DNA of 9,241 nucleotides from an uncultured Clostridia bacterium (GCA_937888765.1 CALASU010000240.1:1-9241), one strand, 5' to 3'. Counted from the first letter of the stretch, positions 1 through 6,928 are shown. Translations and numbers: made by a program. Notes: a model not told the origin generated them from the letters alone.

Positions 1-213
1 TTTTGTTAATACAATGCCTGTATCAATGGCATGGGGGATATGTTCTGCCGCCGCTTTTGCCATATTCCACGCCGCTTTGCCGATGGAAATGACAATTACT
101 TTTCCATGAAAAGAAAATTCCTTGCCGCAGATGGCTTTTTTCACAGCTTCATCAGGCAGGGAGGCTTCGATTGCAGTGGTAATGATTTTTTTTGCATCAG
201 AATGTAAATTCAT
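1..213 (-). CDS. Glycerate 2-kinase (MOFRL/GckA-type), N-terminal 71 residues only
   Basis: The minus-strand frame is open from the ATG at 211-213 to the left edge and gives 71 residues without a stop. It begins MNLHSDAKKIITTAIEASLP and continues through GKVIVISIGKAAWNMAKAAAE to GIVLTK. The IGKAAWxMAKAA segment is the typical N-terminal signature of type-2 glycerate kinases (DUF4147/MOFRL family). These phosphorylate D-glycerate to 2-phosphoglycerate and feed glycolysis from serine or glyoxylate metabolism; they are cytosolic. The start has a GAGG ribosome binding site about nine bases upstream on the minus strand and a good promoter further out. The family is usually a little over 400 residues, so most of the gene lies outside the window. 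It is divergent from the plus-strand genes. The family call rests on the N-terminus alone. Confidence 0.8.
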   Translation of the reverse strand, partial: MNLHSDAKKIITTAIEASLPDEAVKKAICGKEFSFHGKVIVISIGKAAWNMAKAAAEHIPHAIDTGIVLTK

Positions 214-262
214 AAACAGATACCTCGTTAAAAAAAGATGTATTTTTCTAATAATTTACTAT

Positions 263-291
263 AATATACCATGAAAATAGTTGTATTACAA
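263..291 (-). promoter_or_regulatory. Sigma-A-type promoter for the glycerate kinase gene
   Basis: On the minus strand TTGTAA (286-291) and TATATT (263-268) are separated by exactly 17 bases. It lies about 50 bases upstream of the glycerate kinase start. A plus-strand TATAAT at 260-265 overlaps it but has no clear -35 element. Confidence 0.55.
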
Positions 292-325
292 TAAAAACAA
301 TCTATATACAATTTTTATATAAAAG

Positions 326-355
326 AAAAGCGTCCTTGATAGGGAGGACGCTTTT
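326..355. terminator. Perfect 10-bp hairpin with T tracts on both sides (terminator-like or attenuator)
   Basis: AAAAGCGTCC (326-335) pairs with GGACGCTTTT (346-355) around a 10-base loop. On the plus strand it is followed by a short T run that is broken by AGG. On the minus strand it is followed by CTTTTATAT. It sits between divergent genes, where no transcript obviously needs ending, so an attenuator in the leader of the plus-strand gene or a leftover terminator are both possible. Confidence 0.45.
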
Positions 356-476
356 AGGAAAAAGGGGAGGGTATGTATACTATGTTTGTCCTCTCTCAAG
401 GACATCTTTATCATACAATATCACTATGAATGGAATATGTAGGGATTATGAACAATTTGTAAACATTCGCAGAAAT

Positions 477-506
477 CTGCCAATTTTATCAGAAATACGA
501 TATAAT
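477..506 (+). promoter_or_regulatory. Probable promoter of the ProX/YbaK gene
   Basis: CTGCCA (477-482) and a perfect TATAAT (501-506) are spaced by 18 bases, about 30 bases before the ATG at 538. The -35 element matches consensus at only four of six positions. Confidence 0.4.
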
Positions 507-537
507 AAGGAAGAAATCGAAAAATGGGGGAATCAAT

Positions 538-1035
538 ATGTTTGGAAAACAGGAAGTCAGAGCCTTTCTGGATGAAAAAGGCATTCAATATGAATGGGTA
601 GAACACAAGGCTGTGTTTACCATTGCGGAAATGGAAGAACTTGGACTGGAAAGCATGGATGAGATCGCAAAAAATCTGTTTCTGCGGGATCAGAAGGGCA
701 AGCGTCACTTTCTGGTTGTGATTAAAGGAGAAAAACAGGCGAATCTGAAGGAACTAGGCGAATTGCTGGGCGTTGGCAAGCTGTCCTTTGCTTCTGAGGA
801 GCGTCTGGAAAAATATATGGGATTGAAAAAGGGCTCGGTTTCTCCTCTGGGAATTCTGAATGATACCGATTGTGCCGTAGAGGTATTCTTTGACAGTGAT
901 TTTGTAAATATGGAAAAAATCGGCGTACATCCCAATGAAAATACGGCTTCCGTGTATCTTTCCGCAAAGGACCTGCTGGAAATCATCAGAGAACACGGCA
1001 ATAAACTGGAAATTGTGAATTTTGCCAGCGTATAA
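538..1035 (+). CDS. Prolyl-tRNA editing protein, ProX/YbaK family (trans-acting aminoacyl-tRNA deacylase)
   Basis: This 165-residue protein has the size and motifs of free-standing INS-like editing domains, which hydrolyse mischarged tRNA (mainly Ala-tRNA-Pro) in the cytosol. Visible landmarks are AKNLFLRD at about residues 44-51, which carries the lysine conserved in the family, LVVIKGEKQANL at 59-70, GSVSPLGILND at 99-109 and HPNENTASV at 131-139. The GSVxPxGxxND and HPxxNTA motifs favour the ProX (ProXp-ala-like) branch over Cys-tRNA-Pro deacylases. The start at 538 follows a G-rich tract (TGGGGGA) that is only a moderate ribosome binding site, and the protein aligns with the family from its first residues. 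The miaB promoter begins 13 bases after its stop, so it is probably transcribed alone or with readthrough. Family call sure; exact substrate inferred. Confidence 0.88.
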   Translation: MFGKQEVRAFLDEKGIQYEWVEHKAVFTIAEMEELGLESMDEIAKNLFLRDQKGKRHFLVVIKGEKQANLKELGELLGVGKLSFASEERLEKYMGLKKGSVSPLGILNDTDCAVEVFFDSDFVNMEKIGVHPNENTASVYLSAKDLLEIIREHGNKLEIVNFASV

Positions 1036-1048
1036 AAGAAAAAACACG

Positions 1049-1077
1049 TTGAGAGAATCAGAGATTTGTGATATAAT
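1049..1077 (+). promoter_or_regulatory. Near-consensus promoter with extended -10 for miaB
   Basis: TTGAGA (1049-1054), a 17-base spacer and TATAAT (1072-1077), preceded by TG at the extended -10 position (1069-1070). It probably drives miaB, the YlbF-family gene and mutS as one transcript. Confidence 0.75.
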
Positions 1078-1140
1078 GCCATAGGATTATGCTCGGATAT
1101 CTGCATGATCCGAAAACAGTTTTTGAAAGGAAGAACTGCG

Positions 1141-2565
1141 ATGATGAAAAAAGCGAAACCGACGCAGTCCGAACTGGCGCGTCAGTTATCTTATATTTCT
1201 GAAATTCGTGCCGAAAACGATGCCTTTGAACAGGCAAACGGCAGAAAGAAAAAGTTTTATTCGCTTGCAATGGGCTGTCAGATGAATGCACATGACTCTG
1301 AAAAGCTGGAGGGTATGCTGACAGAAATGGGCTATGAACGTACACTGGAAGAAAAAGAAGCAGATTTTATTATTTACAATACCTGCTGTGTGCGTGAAAA
1401 TGCGGAACTGAAAGTATATGGCAAACTGGGCTGGCTCAAGCACTATAAAGAAACAAAAAATCCCGATGCAATCATTGCACTGTGCGGCTGTATGATGCAG
1501 CAGGAAACTGTTTTGCAGACACTGCGCAAAAAATACCGTCACGTGGATATCGTATTTGGTACATTCAATCTGTATAAATTGCCCGAACTGATGAAAACAC
1601 GCATGGAAACAGGCGAAGCGGTTTATGATATCTGGCAGGAATACCGTGAAGTGGTGGAAGACCTGCCTGCAATCAGACACTTCCCCTATAAGGCATCCGT
1701 AAACATTATGTTTGGCTGCAACAATTTCTGTTCTTACTGCATCGTACCTTATGTGCGCGGCAGAGAGCGCAGCCGTACCGCTGAGCATATTCTGGCAGAG
1801 GTACGCAAGCTGGCAGCAGACGGCGTAAAAGAAGTCATGCTGCTTGGTCAGAACGTAAATTCTTACGGAAAGAATCTGGAAAACCCCGTTTCCTTTGCAC
1901 AGCTTCTGCGCATGGTAAATGAGGTAGAGGGCATTGAGCGTATCCGCTTTATGACTTCTCATCCCAAGGATCTTTCCGATGAATTGATACAGGCGATGGC
2001 AGAATGTGATAAAGTATGCAAATATCTGCATCTGCCCGTACAGAGCGGCAGTGATGAGATCCTGCGCCGTATGAACCGCCATTACACAAAGGAATCCTAT
2101 ATGGAGATCGTGAAAAAGGCAAGAGCGGCAATGCCCGGTATTACCCTGAGCACAGATATCATTGTAGGTTTCCCCGGCGAAACGGAAGAAGATTTCCAGC
2201 ATACACTGGATGTCATCCGTGAAGCCCGCTACAGCACAGCATTCACATTCATTTATTCCAAGCGGACAGGCACACCTGCGGCGACAATGGAAGACCAGAT
2301 CCCTGAAGATGTGGTAAAAGACCGCTTCGACAGAATGCTGAGCCTGCTCAATTCCATTGTGCACGAAGTACATGAGGAGCAGGTTGGCAAAACCGTAATG
2401 GTATTTGCCGAAGAACCCAGCAAACAGGACAGCACGATCTTAACGGGGCGTGCGGACAACAATATGCTGGTGCATTTCCCCGGCGAAACAGATCTGATCG
2501 GGAAAACAGTACCCGTTAGAATCACAGATAACAAAACATTTTATTTAATTGGTGAAAGGATTTAA
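1141..2565 (+). CDS. miaB: tRNA-2-methylthio-N6-dimethylallyladenosine synthase MiaB
   Basis: This radical-SAM methylthiotransferase adds the 2-methylthio group to i6A37 next to the anticodon of tRNAs reading UNN codons. Counting from the ATG at 1141 it has 474 residues. The N-terminal UPF0004 domain carries its three auxiliary-cluster cysteines in GCQMN (C46), NTCCVREN (C82) and CGCMMQ (C117). The radical-SAM CxxxCxxC motif is CNNFCSYC (C193, C197, C200), followed by the family-typical IVPYVRGRERSR. A TRAM domain fills the last 70 or so residues. The start at 1141 is preferred over the in-frame ATG at 1105 because AAAGGAAGA (1127-1135) lies at good spacing and the N-terminus then resembles other Clostridia proteins. 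The next gene starts 10 bases after its stop, which points to an operon. All catalytic cysteines are present. Confidence 0.96.
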   Translation: MMKKAKPTQSELARQLSYISEIRAENDAFEQANGRKKKFYSLAMGCQMNAHDSEKLEGMLTEMGYERTLEEKEADFIIYNTCCVRENAELKVYGKLGWLKHYKETKNPDAIIALCGCMMQQETVLQTLRKKYRHVDIVFGTFNLYKLPELMKTRMETGEAVYDIWQEYREVVEDLPAIRHFPYKASVNIMFGCNNFCSYCIVPYVRGRERSRTAEHILAEVRKLAADGVKEVMLLGQNVNSYGKNLENPVSFAQLLRMVNEVEGIERIRFMTSHPKDLSDELIQAMAECDKVCKYLHLPVQSGSDEILRRMNRHYTKESYMEIVKKARAAMPGITLSTDIIVGFPGETEEDFQHTLDVIREARYSTAFTFIYSKRTGTPAATMEDQIPEDVVKDRFDRMLSLLNSIVHEVHEEQVGKTVMVFAEEPSKQDSTILTGRADNNMLVHFPGETDLIGKTVPVRITDNKTFYLIGERI

Positions 2566-2575
2566 GGTGATAAAC

Positions 2576-2980
2576 ATGGCAACAGTATTTGAAATGGCAA
2601 GAGCATTGGGCGAAGAACTGCAGAAAACTCCTCAGGTAGAAGCACTGCTGGCTGCAAAAACAGCATATGAAGCAGATCCCGAAATCGCAAAACTGGTACA
2701 GGAATACACAGAACTGCACCACAACTTTGAAGCAAAAATGCAGGCTGGCGGTATCACAGTAGAAGAACAGAGAGCATTCTCCGAAGATATGAAAGTAAAA
2801 GGCGAAGCAATCAGAAACAACAAACTGGCTTCCGACCTGTATGTTGCAGAACAGAACTTCAACAACTTCGTAAACGCTGTATTCAACATCATCACAGCAA
2901 CACTGACAGGCGAAGAACCCGAAGCTGCCGGTGGCTGTGACCCTAGCTGCTGCTCTTCCTGCGGTGGTGGCTGCCACTAA
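2576..2980 (+). CDS. YlbF/YmcA (RicF/RicA) family protein with a cysteine-rich C-terminal tail
   Basis: The 134-residue protein is almost wholly helical (VFEMARALGEELQKTPQVEALLAAK and onward), as expected for the Com_YlbF/YmcA family. In Bacillus these proteins form the RicA-RicF-RicT complex, which carries iron-sulfur clusters and directs RNase Y mRNA processing. The last 14 residues are C-D-P-S-CC-S-S-C-G-G-G-C-H (cysteines 121, 125, 126, 129, 133), a plausible metal or Fe-S ligand set. The start at 2576 has AAGGTGA five bases upstream and sits 10 bases after miaB, suggesting coupled translation. In Bacillus the order miaB (ymcB), ymcA, cotE, mutS is known, so position favours a YmcA/RicA-like role. 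Which paralogue it is cannot be settled by eye. Confidence 0.85.
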   Translation: MATVFEMARALGEELQKTPQVEALLAAKTAYEADPEIAKLVQEYTELHHNFEAKMQAGGITVEEQRAFSEDMKVKGEAIRNNKLASDLYVAEQNFNNFVNAVFNIITATLTGEEPEAAGGCDPSCCSSCGGGCH

Positions 2981-3014
2981 GCGTTATAAATAGGCTTTAC
3001 TGATTGTTTTTATT

Positions 3015-3042
3015 ACCCGAACTCCTTTTCAGGGGTTCGGGT
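3015..3042 (+). other. Strong intercistronic stem-loop between the YlbF-family gene and mutS
   Basis: Positions 3015-3025 pair with 3032-3042 over 11 bp, including one G-T wobble, around the loop TTTTCA. No T tract follows, so it is not a standard terminator. It could limit readthrough into mutS or protect the upstream mRNA end. Confidence 0.45.
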
Positions 3043-3078
3043 ATGCTTGCTAAAAAAGGAGAAGGAGGAAGGACATCC

Positions 3079-4314
3079 ATGGCGAAGATCACACCCATGA
3101 TGCAGCAATACTTGGAGATCAAGGAAAAATATAAGCATTGTCTGCTTTTTTTTCGTTTAGGGGATTTTTATGAAATGTTTTTTGAGGATGCGGTGATTGC
3201 ATCAAAGGAATTGGAAATTACCCTGACGGGAAAAGACTGGGGGCAGCCTGAGCGTGCACCGATGTGCGGCGTGCCGTTTCATTCTGCGGATGGGTATATT
3301 GCCCGTCTGGTGGAAAAAGGGTATAAGGTTGCAATCTGCGAACAGGTAGAAGACGTAAAACAGGCAAAAGGGCTTGTGAAGCGTGATGTTGTGCGTGTGA
3401 TTACGCCGGGGACGGTTGTAGACAGTACCGTTCTGGATGAAACTAAAAATAACTATATCCTTTCCGTTTTTGGCAGTAACAGCGGCTATGGCATTGCTGT
3501 CTGTGACGTAACCACGGGTGAATTTCAGACAACAGAGTTTGAAAGCGTACAGGCGGCGGCAAAGATTCTGGATGAAACAGCGAGATTTTCCCCTGCGGAA
3601 GTCATCTGCAACGAAACCTTTCTGAACAGCGGACTGGCAAAGGAACTGGAAGAGCGTTTTCATCTGTATCTGAATGAAATTGACAGCCGTATGTATGAGT
3701 ATACGACTGCAAAGGATGCCCTGCAGAAGCATTTTAAAGTGAATACACTGGATGGCTTCGGTTTGCAGAAAAAGCTCCATGCTGTTTCTGCATCGGGCGC
3801 ATTGATCTGGTATCTGTATGAAACACAGAAAAATGATCTGAACCATATTTCTAAATTAAAGCATTATACCACAGGAGACTTTATGCTGCTGGATGTTTCC
3901 AGCCGCCGCAATCTGGAACTGACAGAAACCATGCGGGAAAAGAGCAAAAAAGGCTCTCTGCTGAGCGTACTGGACAAGACCCACACCGCAATGGGGGCAA
4001 GACTGCTGAGAAAATGGGTAGAACAGCCCCTGCTTTCCGCAGACGAAATCCAGAAGCGTCTGGATGGTGTAGAGGAATTGTATAACGATTTATTCCTGCG
4101 GGAAGAAATCAAGGATATTCTGCGTTCCATGTATGATTTCGAGCGTATCATGACCCGTGTGGTGTATCAGAATGCCAATGCCAGAGATTTGGAAATCATT
4201 GCAAAAACAGAGAACATAATAAGAAAAGAAAATCTGAGTTTAAAGGTACCCTTGATGAAGGAAGTTAAGACTCATATAGCTGTTGCAAGAGCATTTACAG
4301 ATTTTTGGAAATAG
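3079..4314 (+). CDS. mutS: DNA mismatch repair protein MutS, truncated to its N-terminal half and fused to a foreign 40-residue tail
   Basis: Intact MutS is about 850-880 residues; this frame stops after 411. The N-terminal mismatch-recognition domain is present, with the Phe-X-Glu motif in LGDFYEMFF (F30, E32), followed by GVPFHSADGYIARLVEKGYKVAICEQ. The connector domain and the start of the core/lever domain follow (VLDKTHTAMGARLLRKWVEQPL). Similarity to MutS ends at about residue 371 (VVYQNANARDL). After that EIIAKTENIIRKENLSLKVP continues to a stop and does not look like MutS. The clamp and the ATPase domain with Walker A are absent and are not found elsewhere in the window, so mismatch repair activity is not expected. 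The start at 3079 has AAGGAGG about 10 bases upstream. The break marks the left edge of the accessory region; an assembly join is an alternative explanation. Confidence 0.9.
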   Translation: MAKITPMMQQYLEIKEKYKHCLLFFRLGDFYEMFFEDAVIASKELEITLTGKDWGQPERAPMCGVPFHSADGYIARLVEKGYKVAICEQVEDVKQAKGLVKRDVVRVITPGTVVDSTVLDETKNNYILSVFGSNSGYGIAVCDVTTGEFQTTEFESVQAAAKILDETARFSPAEVICNETFLNSGLAKELEERFHLYLNEIDSRMYEYTTAKDALQKHFKVNTLDGFGLQKKLHAVSASGALIWYLYETQKNDLNHISKLKHYTTGDFMLLDVSSRRNLELTETMREKSKKGSLLSVLDKTHTAMGARLLRKWVEQPLLSADEIQKRLDGVEELYNDLFLREEIKDILRSMYDFERIMTRVVYQNANARDLEIIAKTENIIRKENLSLKVPLMKEVKTHIAVARAFTDFWK

Positions 4315-4325
4315 ACAAAACAGAG
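4185..4325 (+). repeat. Imperfect direct repeat flanking the foreign tail of mutS
   Basis: AGATTTGGAAAT followed closely by AAAACAGAG (4185-4212) resembles AGATTTTTGGAAAT followed by AAAACAGAG (4299-4325). The first copy lies exactly where MutS similarity ends and the second at the stop codon of the fused frame. It may be a microhomology scar or chance in A+T-rich sequence. Confidence 0.4.
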
Positions 4326-4346
4326 CAAACAAAGACAGGAATCCTA

Positions 4347-4365
4347 ATGTCTCAGGACATATAAT
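4347..4365 (+). promoter_or_regulatory. Palindrome abutting a TATAAT box upstream of the AraC-family gene
   Basis: ATGTCTCAGGACAT (4347-4360) is a 5+5 inverted repeat around TCAG. It runs directly into TATAAT (4360-4365). No good -35 element is present, as is common for activator-dependent promoters. The transcript would begin only about 17 bases before the start codon, so the -10 call is tentative. Confidence 0.35.
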
Positions 4366-4388
4366 CAAATGTGAAAGGAGGGATACCG

Positions 4389-5228
4389 ATGGAATGGGTA
4401 AAAACAATCAACAATGCTATAGCATATATGGAAAACCACTTGACAGATGATATTACACTTAGCGATATTGCAGAAAGTGTTTATATTTCTGCGTTTCATT
4501 TCCAGAGAGCGTTTTCTATGATGGCAGGGATATCTCCGACAGAATATTTGAGAAATCGTCGGCTTTCTCAAGCGGGTGCAGAACTGGCAAATGGAAACGA
4601 ACGTGTCATTGATATAGCAATGAAATATGGATATGAGTCATCGGAAAGCTTTACAAAAGCGTTTTCACGGTTTCATGGTTTTTCACCTATGCAAGTCAGA
4701 AAAGGAAGTCCTCTTAAGTATATGAATCGGTATACGATTCGGATTACAATTGACGGAGGTAGTATTATGGAATACAAAATCGAAAAATGGGAAGCAATGG
4801 ATTTATTGGTACATGTAAAGAATTTTCATGCAGAAACGAGTGAGAAAGAAATTCCTGCATTCTGGGATGAATATTATTCAAACGAAGAATATAGGAGGAT
4901 ACCGGGATACTTGGGAATTTGCGTACAGAGGAAGACAGAAAGTACAGTGTTTCAATATGGAATTGGGTGTAAAGCATCTGATGTCGATGGAGTTCCTGAA
5001 GGATTTGAGATTATACATATTCCGGAATATTCCTGGGCGGTATTCCGCTGTGTTGGACCATCATCTAAAGCGATTCAAGCCATGTGGGATAAAATATATA
5101 ACGAGTGGCTTCCGATAACAGAATACGAACTGATACCGGAGTATTATATTGAAAATTACTTGCCGGGAAATCCGATGGCAAAAGATTATGTGAGTGAAAT
5201 CTGTATTCCGATTAATAAAGTGCAGTGA
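4389..5228 (+). CDS. AraC-family regulator with C-terminal GyrI-like effector-binding domain (Rob type)
   Basis: The 279-residue protein begins with an AraC/XylS DNA-binding domain (about residues 5-105). It has two helix-turn-helix units: LSDIAESVYISAFHFQRAF, and IDIAMKYGYESSESFTKAF followed by HGFSP, the classical AraC signature order. From about residue 127 (MEYKIEKWEAMDLLVHVKNF) to the end lies a GyrI-like/Rob-type small-molecule-binding domain, ending with YYIENYLPGNP. Such proteins usually sense hydrophobic or drug-like compounds and activate export or modification genes. The start at 4389 follows AAAGGAGGGA (4374-4383); the GTG at 4371 would place the ribosome binding site inside the gene. 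It is the first complete gene after the broken mutS. No transporter lies next to it, so its target is unknown; autoregulation through the palindrome at 4347 is possible. Confidence 0.9.
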   Translation: MEWVKTINNAIAYMENHLTDDITLSDIAESVYISAFHFQRAFSMMAGISPTEYLRNRRLSQAGAELANGNERVIDIAMKYGYESSESFTKAFSRFHGFSPMQVRKGSPLKYMNRYTIRITIDGGSIMEYKIEKWEAMDLLVHVKNFHAETSEKEIPAFWDEYYSNEEYRRIPGYLGICVQRKTESTVFQYGIGCKASDVDGVPEGFEIIHIPEYSWAVFRCVGPSSKAIQAMWDKIYNEWLPITEYELIPEYYIENYLPGNPMAKDYVSEICIPINKVQ

Positions 5229-5300
5229 GATGTGTCGTTGATGTTAAAAATGTACTGTATAAGTTAAAAAGGAATTATTGGCGCAAAATTAGGAGGAAAA

Positions 5301-6170
5301 ATGGATAATTCAATTTTAGAGTGGCTGTTGGAGGAAGAAACACCGGAAGTGAGGCTTAGAACTCTGAAGGAGTATGAGAAGTTGCCGGATGATGCTGAAA
5401 AGGTCATTGAGTGCAAAAAATTACTGTTGCAAAGTAGAGTATACGAACGAGCACTGAAAAAACTTAGAACAGAAAAGCCTTGGGCTAAGTTTGATGCTAT
5501 CATGGCATTTGCTGAATGGGGATTGACTCGTGACGATATTGGAAAAGACATAGATGATGAGGTGTTTGAATTAATTGAGAGTACGGGATTTAAGATGCTT
5601 TGTGGGGAACCATATTTGCTTAGAAACCTCGTCAAATTAGGATATTATCAAGAAGAGGTTGTAAAAAATGAAATTGATTATGTTTTAGGCAAGATTAAGG
5701 AAGATGGAGGCTTTGGATGTATCAGTACAAATAAAAAAATTAATGATCCGAAAAAAACTCATAAGAGTTGTGCGAGATTAACGGTAGAGTATCTTTTGCT
5801 TGTTGCTGAACTGCATTTGTTAGGATATAAGATGGAATGTGAGAGTGAATTGGTACACTATTTTACTAAAAGGAACATTTTTTATAGAACAGATGATATG
5901 AAGACACCAATGGTTGACGTTATGTTGGGCACTTTCTTCCCTTCCGACCCAATTAAGGTTGGAGCGCATAATATTCTTTATGCTTTAAGAGTTTTAGGGT
6001 GTGCAACGGATTCTGAGGCTATGCAGGCTGGATACAAAGTATTGAATCAATTTAGGTTAGATAACGGAAGATATATTTTGACAGCATCCAAAAGTGTGCC
6101 GGCATTTAAAGTTGGAAACGTTGGTGAAGAGAATAAATGGGTTACGCTTTATGCTTATATGGCACAATAA
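5301..6170 (+). CDS. Hypothetical protein, helical, resembling prenyltransferase/terpene-cyclase alpha-alpha toroid repeats
   Basis: I do not recognise a specific family name for this 289-residue protein. It starts DNSILEWLLEEETPEVRLRTLKEY, a pattern seen at the N-terminus of many uncharacterised Firmicutes proteins annotated as prenyltransferase or squalene-oxidase-repeat-like. Two segments resemble QW-type turns of alpha-alpha barrels: KEDGGFGCI at about 133-141 and RLDNGRYIL at about 251-259. No signal peptide, membrane segment or obvious catalytic motif is visible, so enzymatic activity should not be assumed. The start has a good site, TTAGGAGGAAAA, just upstream. It lies 72 bases after the AraC-family gene on the same strand with no terminator between, so the two may be cotranscribed. 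Confidence 0.7.
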   Translation: MDNSILEWLLEEETPEVRLRTLKEYEKLPDDAEKVIECKKLLLQSRVYERALKKLRTEKPWAKFDAIMAFAEWGLTRDDIGKDIDDEVFELIESTGFKMLCGEPYLLRNLVKLGYYQEEVVKNEIDYVLGKIKEDGGFGCISTNKKINDPKKTHKSCARLTVEYLLLVAELHLLGYKMECESELVHYFTKRNIFYRTDDMKTPMVDVMLGTFFPSDPIKVGAHNILYALRVLGCATDSEAMQAGYKVLNQFRLDNGRYILTASKSVPAFKVGNVGEENKWVTLYAYMAQ

Positions 6171-6254
6171 AAGGAGAATTGTTTGACGGTAATGCGTATT
6201 TCATTTGTGAAAGATAATATGTGCAAGTACGTAAACTTTTAGTCTTGCGGAGAG

Positions 6255-6887
6255 ATGGAAAGCACGCAAGAATTTGAATTTGTAGGTATGTGTGTTATGG
6301 ATGTAATTACTCATTATGATTTATTAGTGGATGAAAATAACGACCCTTTTCGTGACCCGCCTCCACTACAAGAATATATGAACGGATGGGATGGAGAACT
6401 ATTGTTAGAATCATTAGAACTTTCCAATAATAAAAATGTTCTTGAAATTGGTATAGGAACAGGAAGAATTGCTGTAAAGGTTGCTCCATACTGTATGAAA
6501 TTAACAGGAATAGATATTTCGCCCAAGACCATAGAACGAGCAAGAGAAAACCTAAAAGATTATTCTAACATTTGCTTTGTTTGTGGTGATTTTAACGAAT
6601 ACGGTTTTGTTGAGACCTTTGATGTAATTTACTCATCGCTTACAATGATGCATTTTAAGGATAAAAAACAAGTCATATTAAAAGTTGCCGCATTGTTAAA
6701 TGATGGTGGTATTTTTTGTTTATCTATTGACAAAAATCAAAGCGAGTACATTGATATGGGAACTCGCAAAGTTAAAATATACCCTGATACACCTGACAAC
6801 ATTATTTCTCTTATAGATGCATCGTCTATGAATGTTGCAAATGTTTTTGAAACAGACAATGCATATATCATTGTTAGCAACAAATAA
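6255..6887 (+). CDS. Class I SAM-dependent methyltransferase
   Basis: The 210-residue frame contains a typical Rossmann methyltransferase core. Motif I is VLEIGIGTGR (about residues 62-71), the acidic residue after strand 2 is in LTGIDISPKTIERARENL (D87), GDF follows at 111-113, and FDVIYSSLTMMHF (122-134) and LNDGGIFCLSID form the later strands. The MDVITHYDLLVDENNDPFRD beginning is typical of a family found near resistance and regulatory genes in Firmicutes; its substrate is unknown. The start is uncertain: the ATG at 6255 has GGAGAG directly touching it, which is too close, while the ATG at 6297 fits the family N-terminus better but has only a weak TAGG upstream. The first 14 residues may therefore be an artefact or a fusion scar. 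A terminator follows 42 bases after the stop. Base composition is clearly more A+T-rich than the core genes. Confidence 0.85.
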   Translation: MESTQEFEFVGMCVMDVITHYDLLVDENNDPFRDPPPLQEYMNGWDGELLLESLELSNNKNVLEIGIGTGRIAVKVAPYCMKLTGIDISPKTIERARENLKDYSNICFVCGDFNEYGFVETFDVIYSSLTMMHFKDKKQVILKVAALLNDGGIFCLSIDKNQSEYIDMGTRKVKIYPDTPDNIISLIDASSMNVANVFETDNAYIIVSNK

Positions 6888-6928
6888 TCAAACAAATTCC
6901 AATTTGTCTAACTGAATAAGAAATATAC

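Larger units (their letters stand above)
214..537. other. Divergent intergenic region (324 bases) between glycerate kinase and the ProX gene
   Basis: No convincing gene lies here. It holds the minus-strand glycerate kinase promoter, a strong hairpin (326-355), and a second smaller hairpin formed by GTCCT (388-392) and AGGAC (399-403). The stretch GTCCTCTCTCAAGG (388-401) is also largely complementary to 334-350, so the two hairpins could be alternatives. An 18-codon reading frame (373-429, starting MYTMFVLSQ) follows an AGGGGAGGG tract, but the tract sits only two bases before its first ATG, so it is weak as a coding call. A probable promoter for the ProX gene closes the region. Confidence 0.5.

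Noticed and set aside
336..575. A 79-codon plus-strand frame before and overlapping the ProX gene
   Set aside because: It runs through the 326-355 hairpin, overlaps the ProX start in another frame and has no ribosome binding site or recognisable family.
1186..2373. A 395-codon minus-strand open frame antisense to miaB
   Set aside because: It is a shadow of the plus-strand codon pattern. The predicted protein is rich in Cys, His and Phe without any known motif, and miaB is certain on the other strand.
2522..2977. Minus-strand open frame antisense to the YlbF-family gene
   Set aside because: Composition is dominated by Phe and Cys from reverse-reading a helical protein; no ribosome binding site.
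3015..3042. The stem-loop before mutS as a rho-independent terminator
   Set aside because: No T tract follows on either strand, and mutS has a strong ribosome binding site just downstream, so it is reported only as a stem-loop.
3202..3846. A 214-codon minus-strand frame inside mutS
   Set aside because: Opposite to clear MutS coding sequence and without motif or start signal.
4190..4314. The 40-residue tail of the mutS frame as the C-terminus of a recognisable second gene
   Set aside because: I could not match ENIIRKENLSLKVP and what follows to any family by eye, so no identity is claimed.
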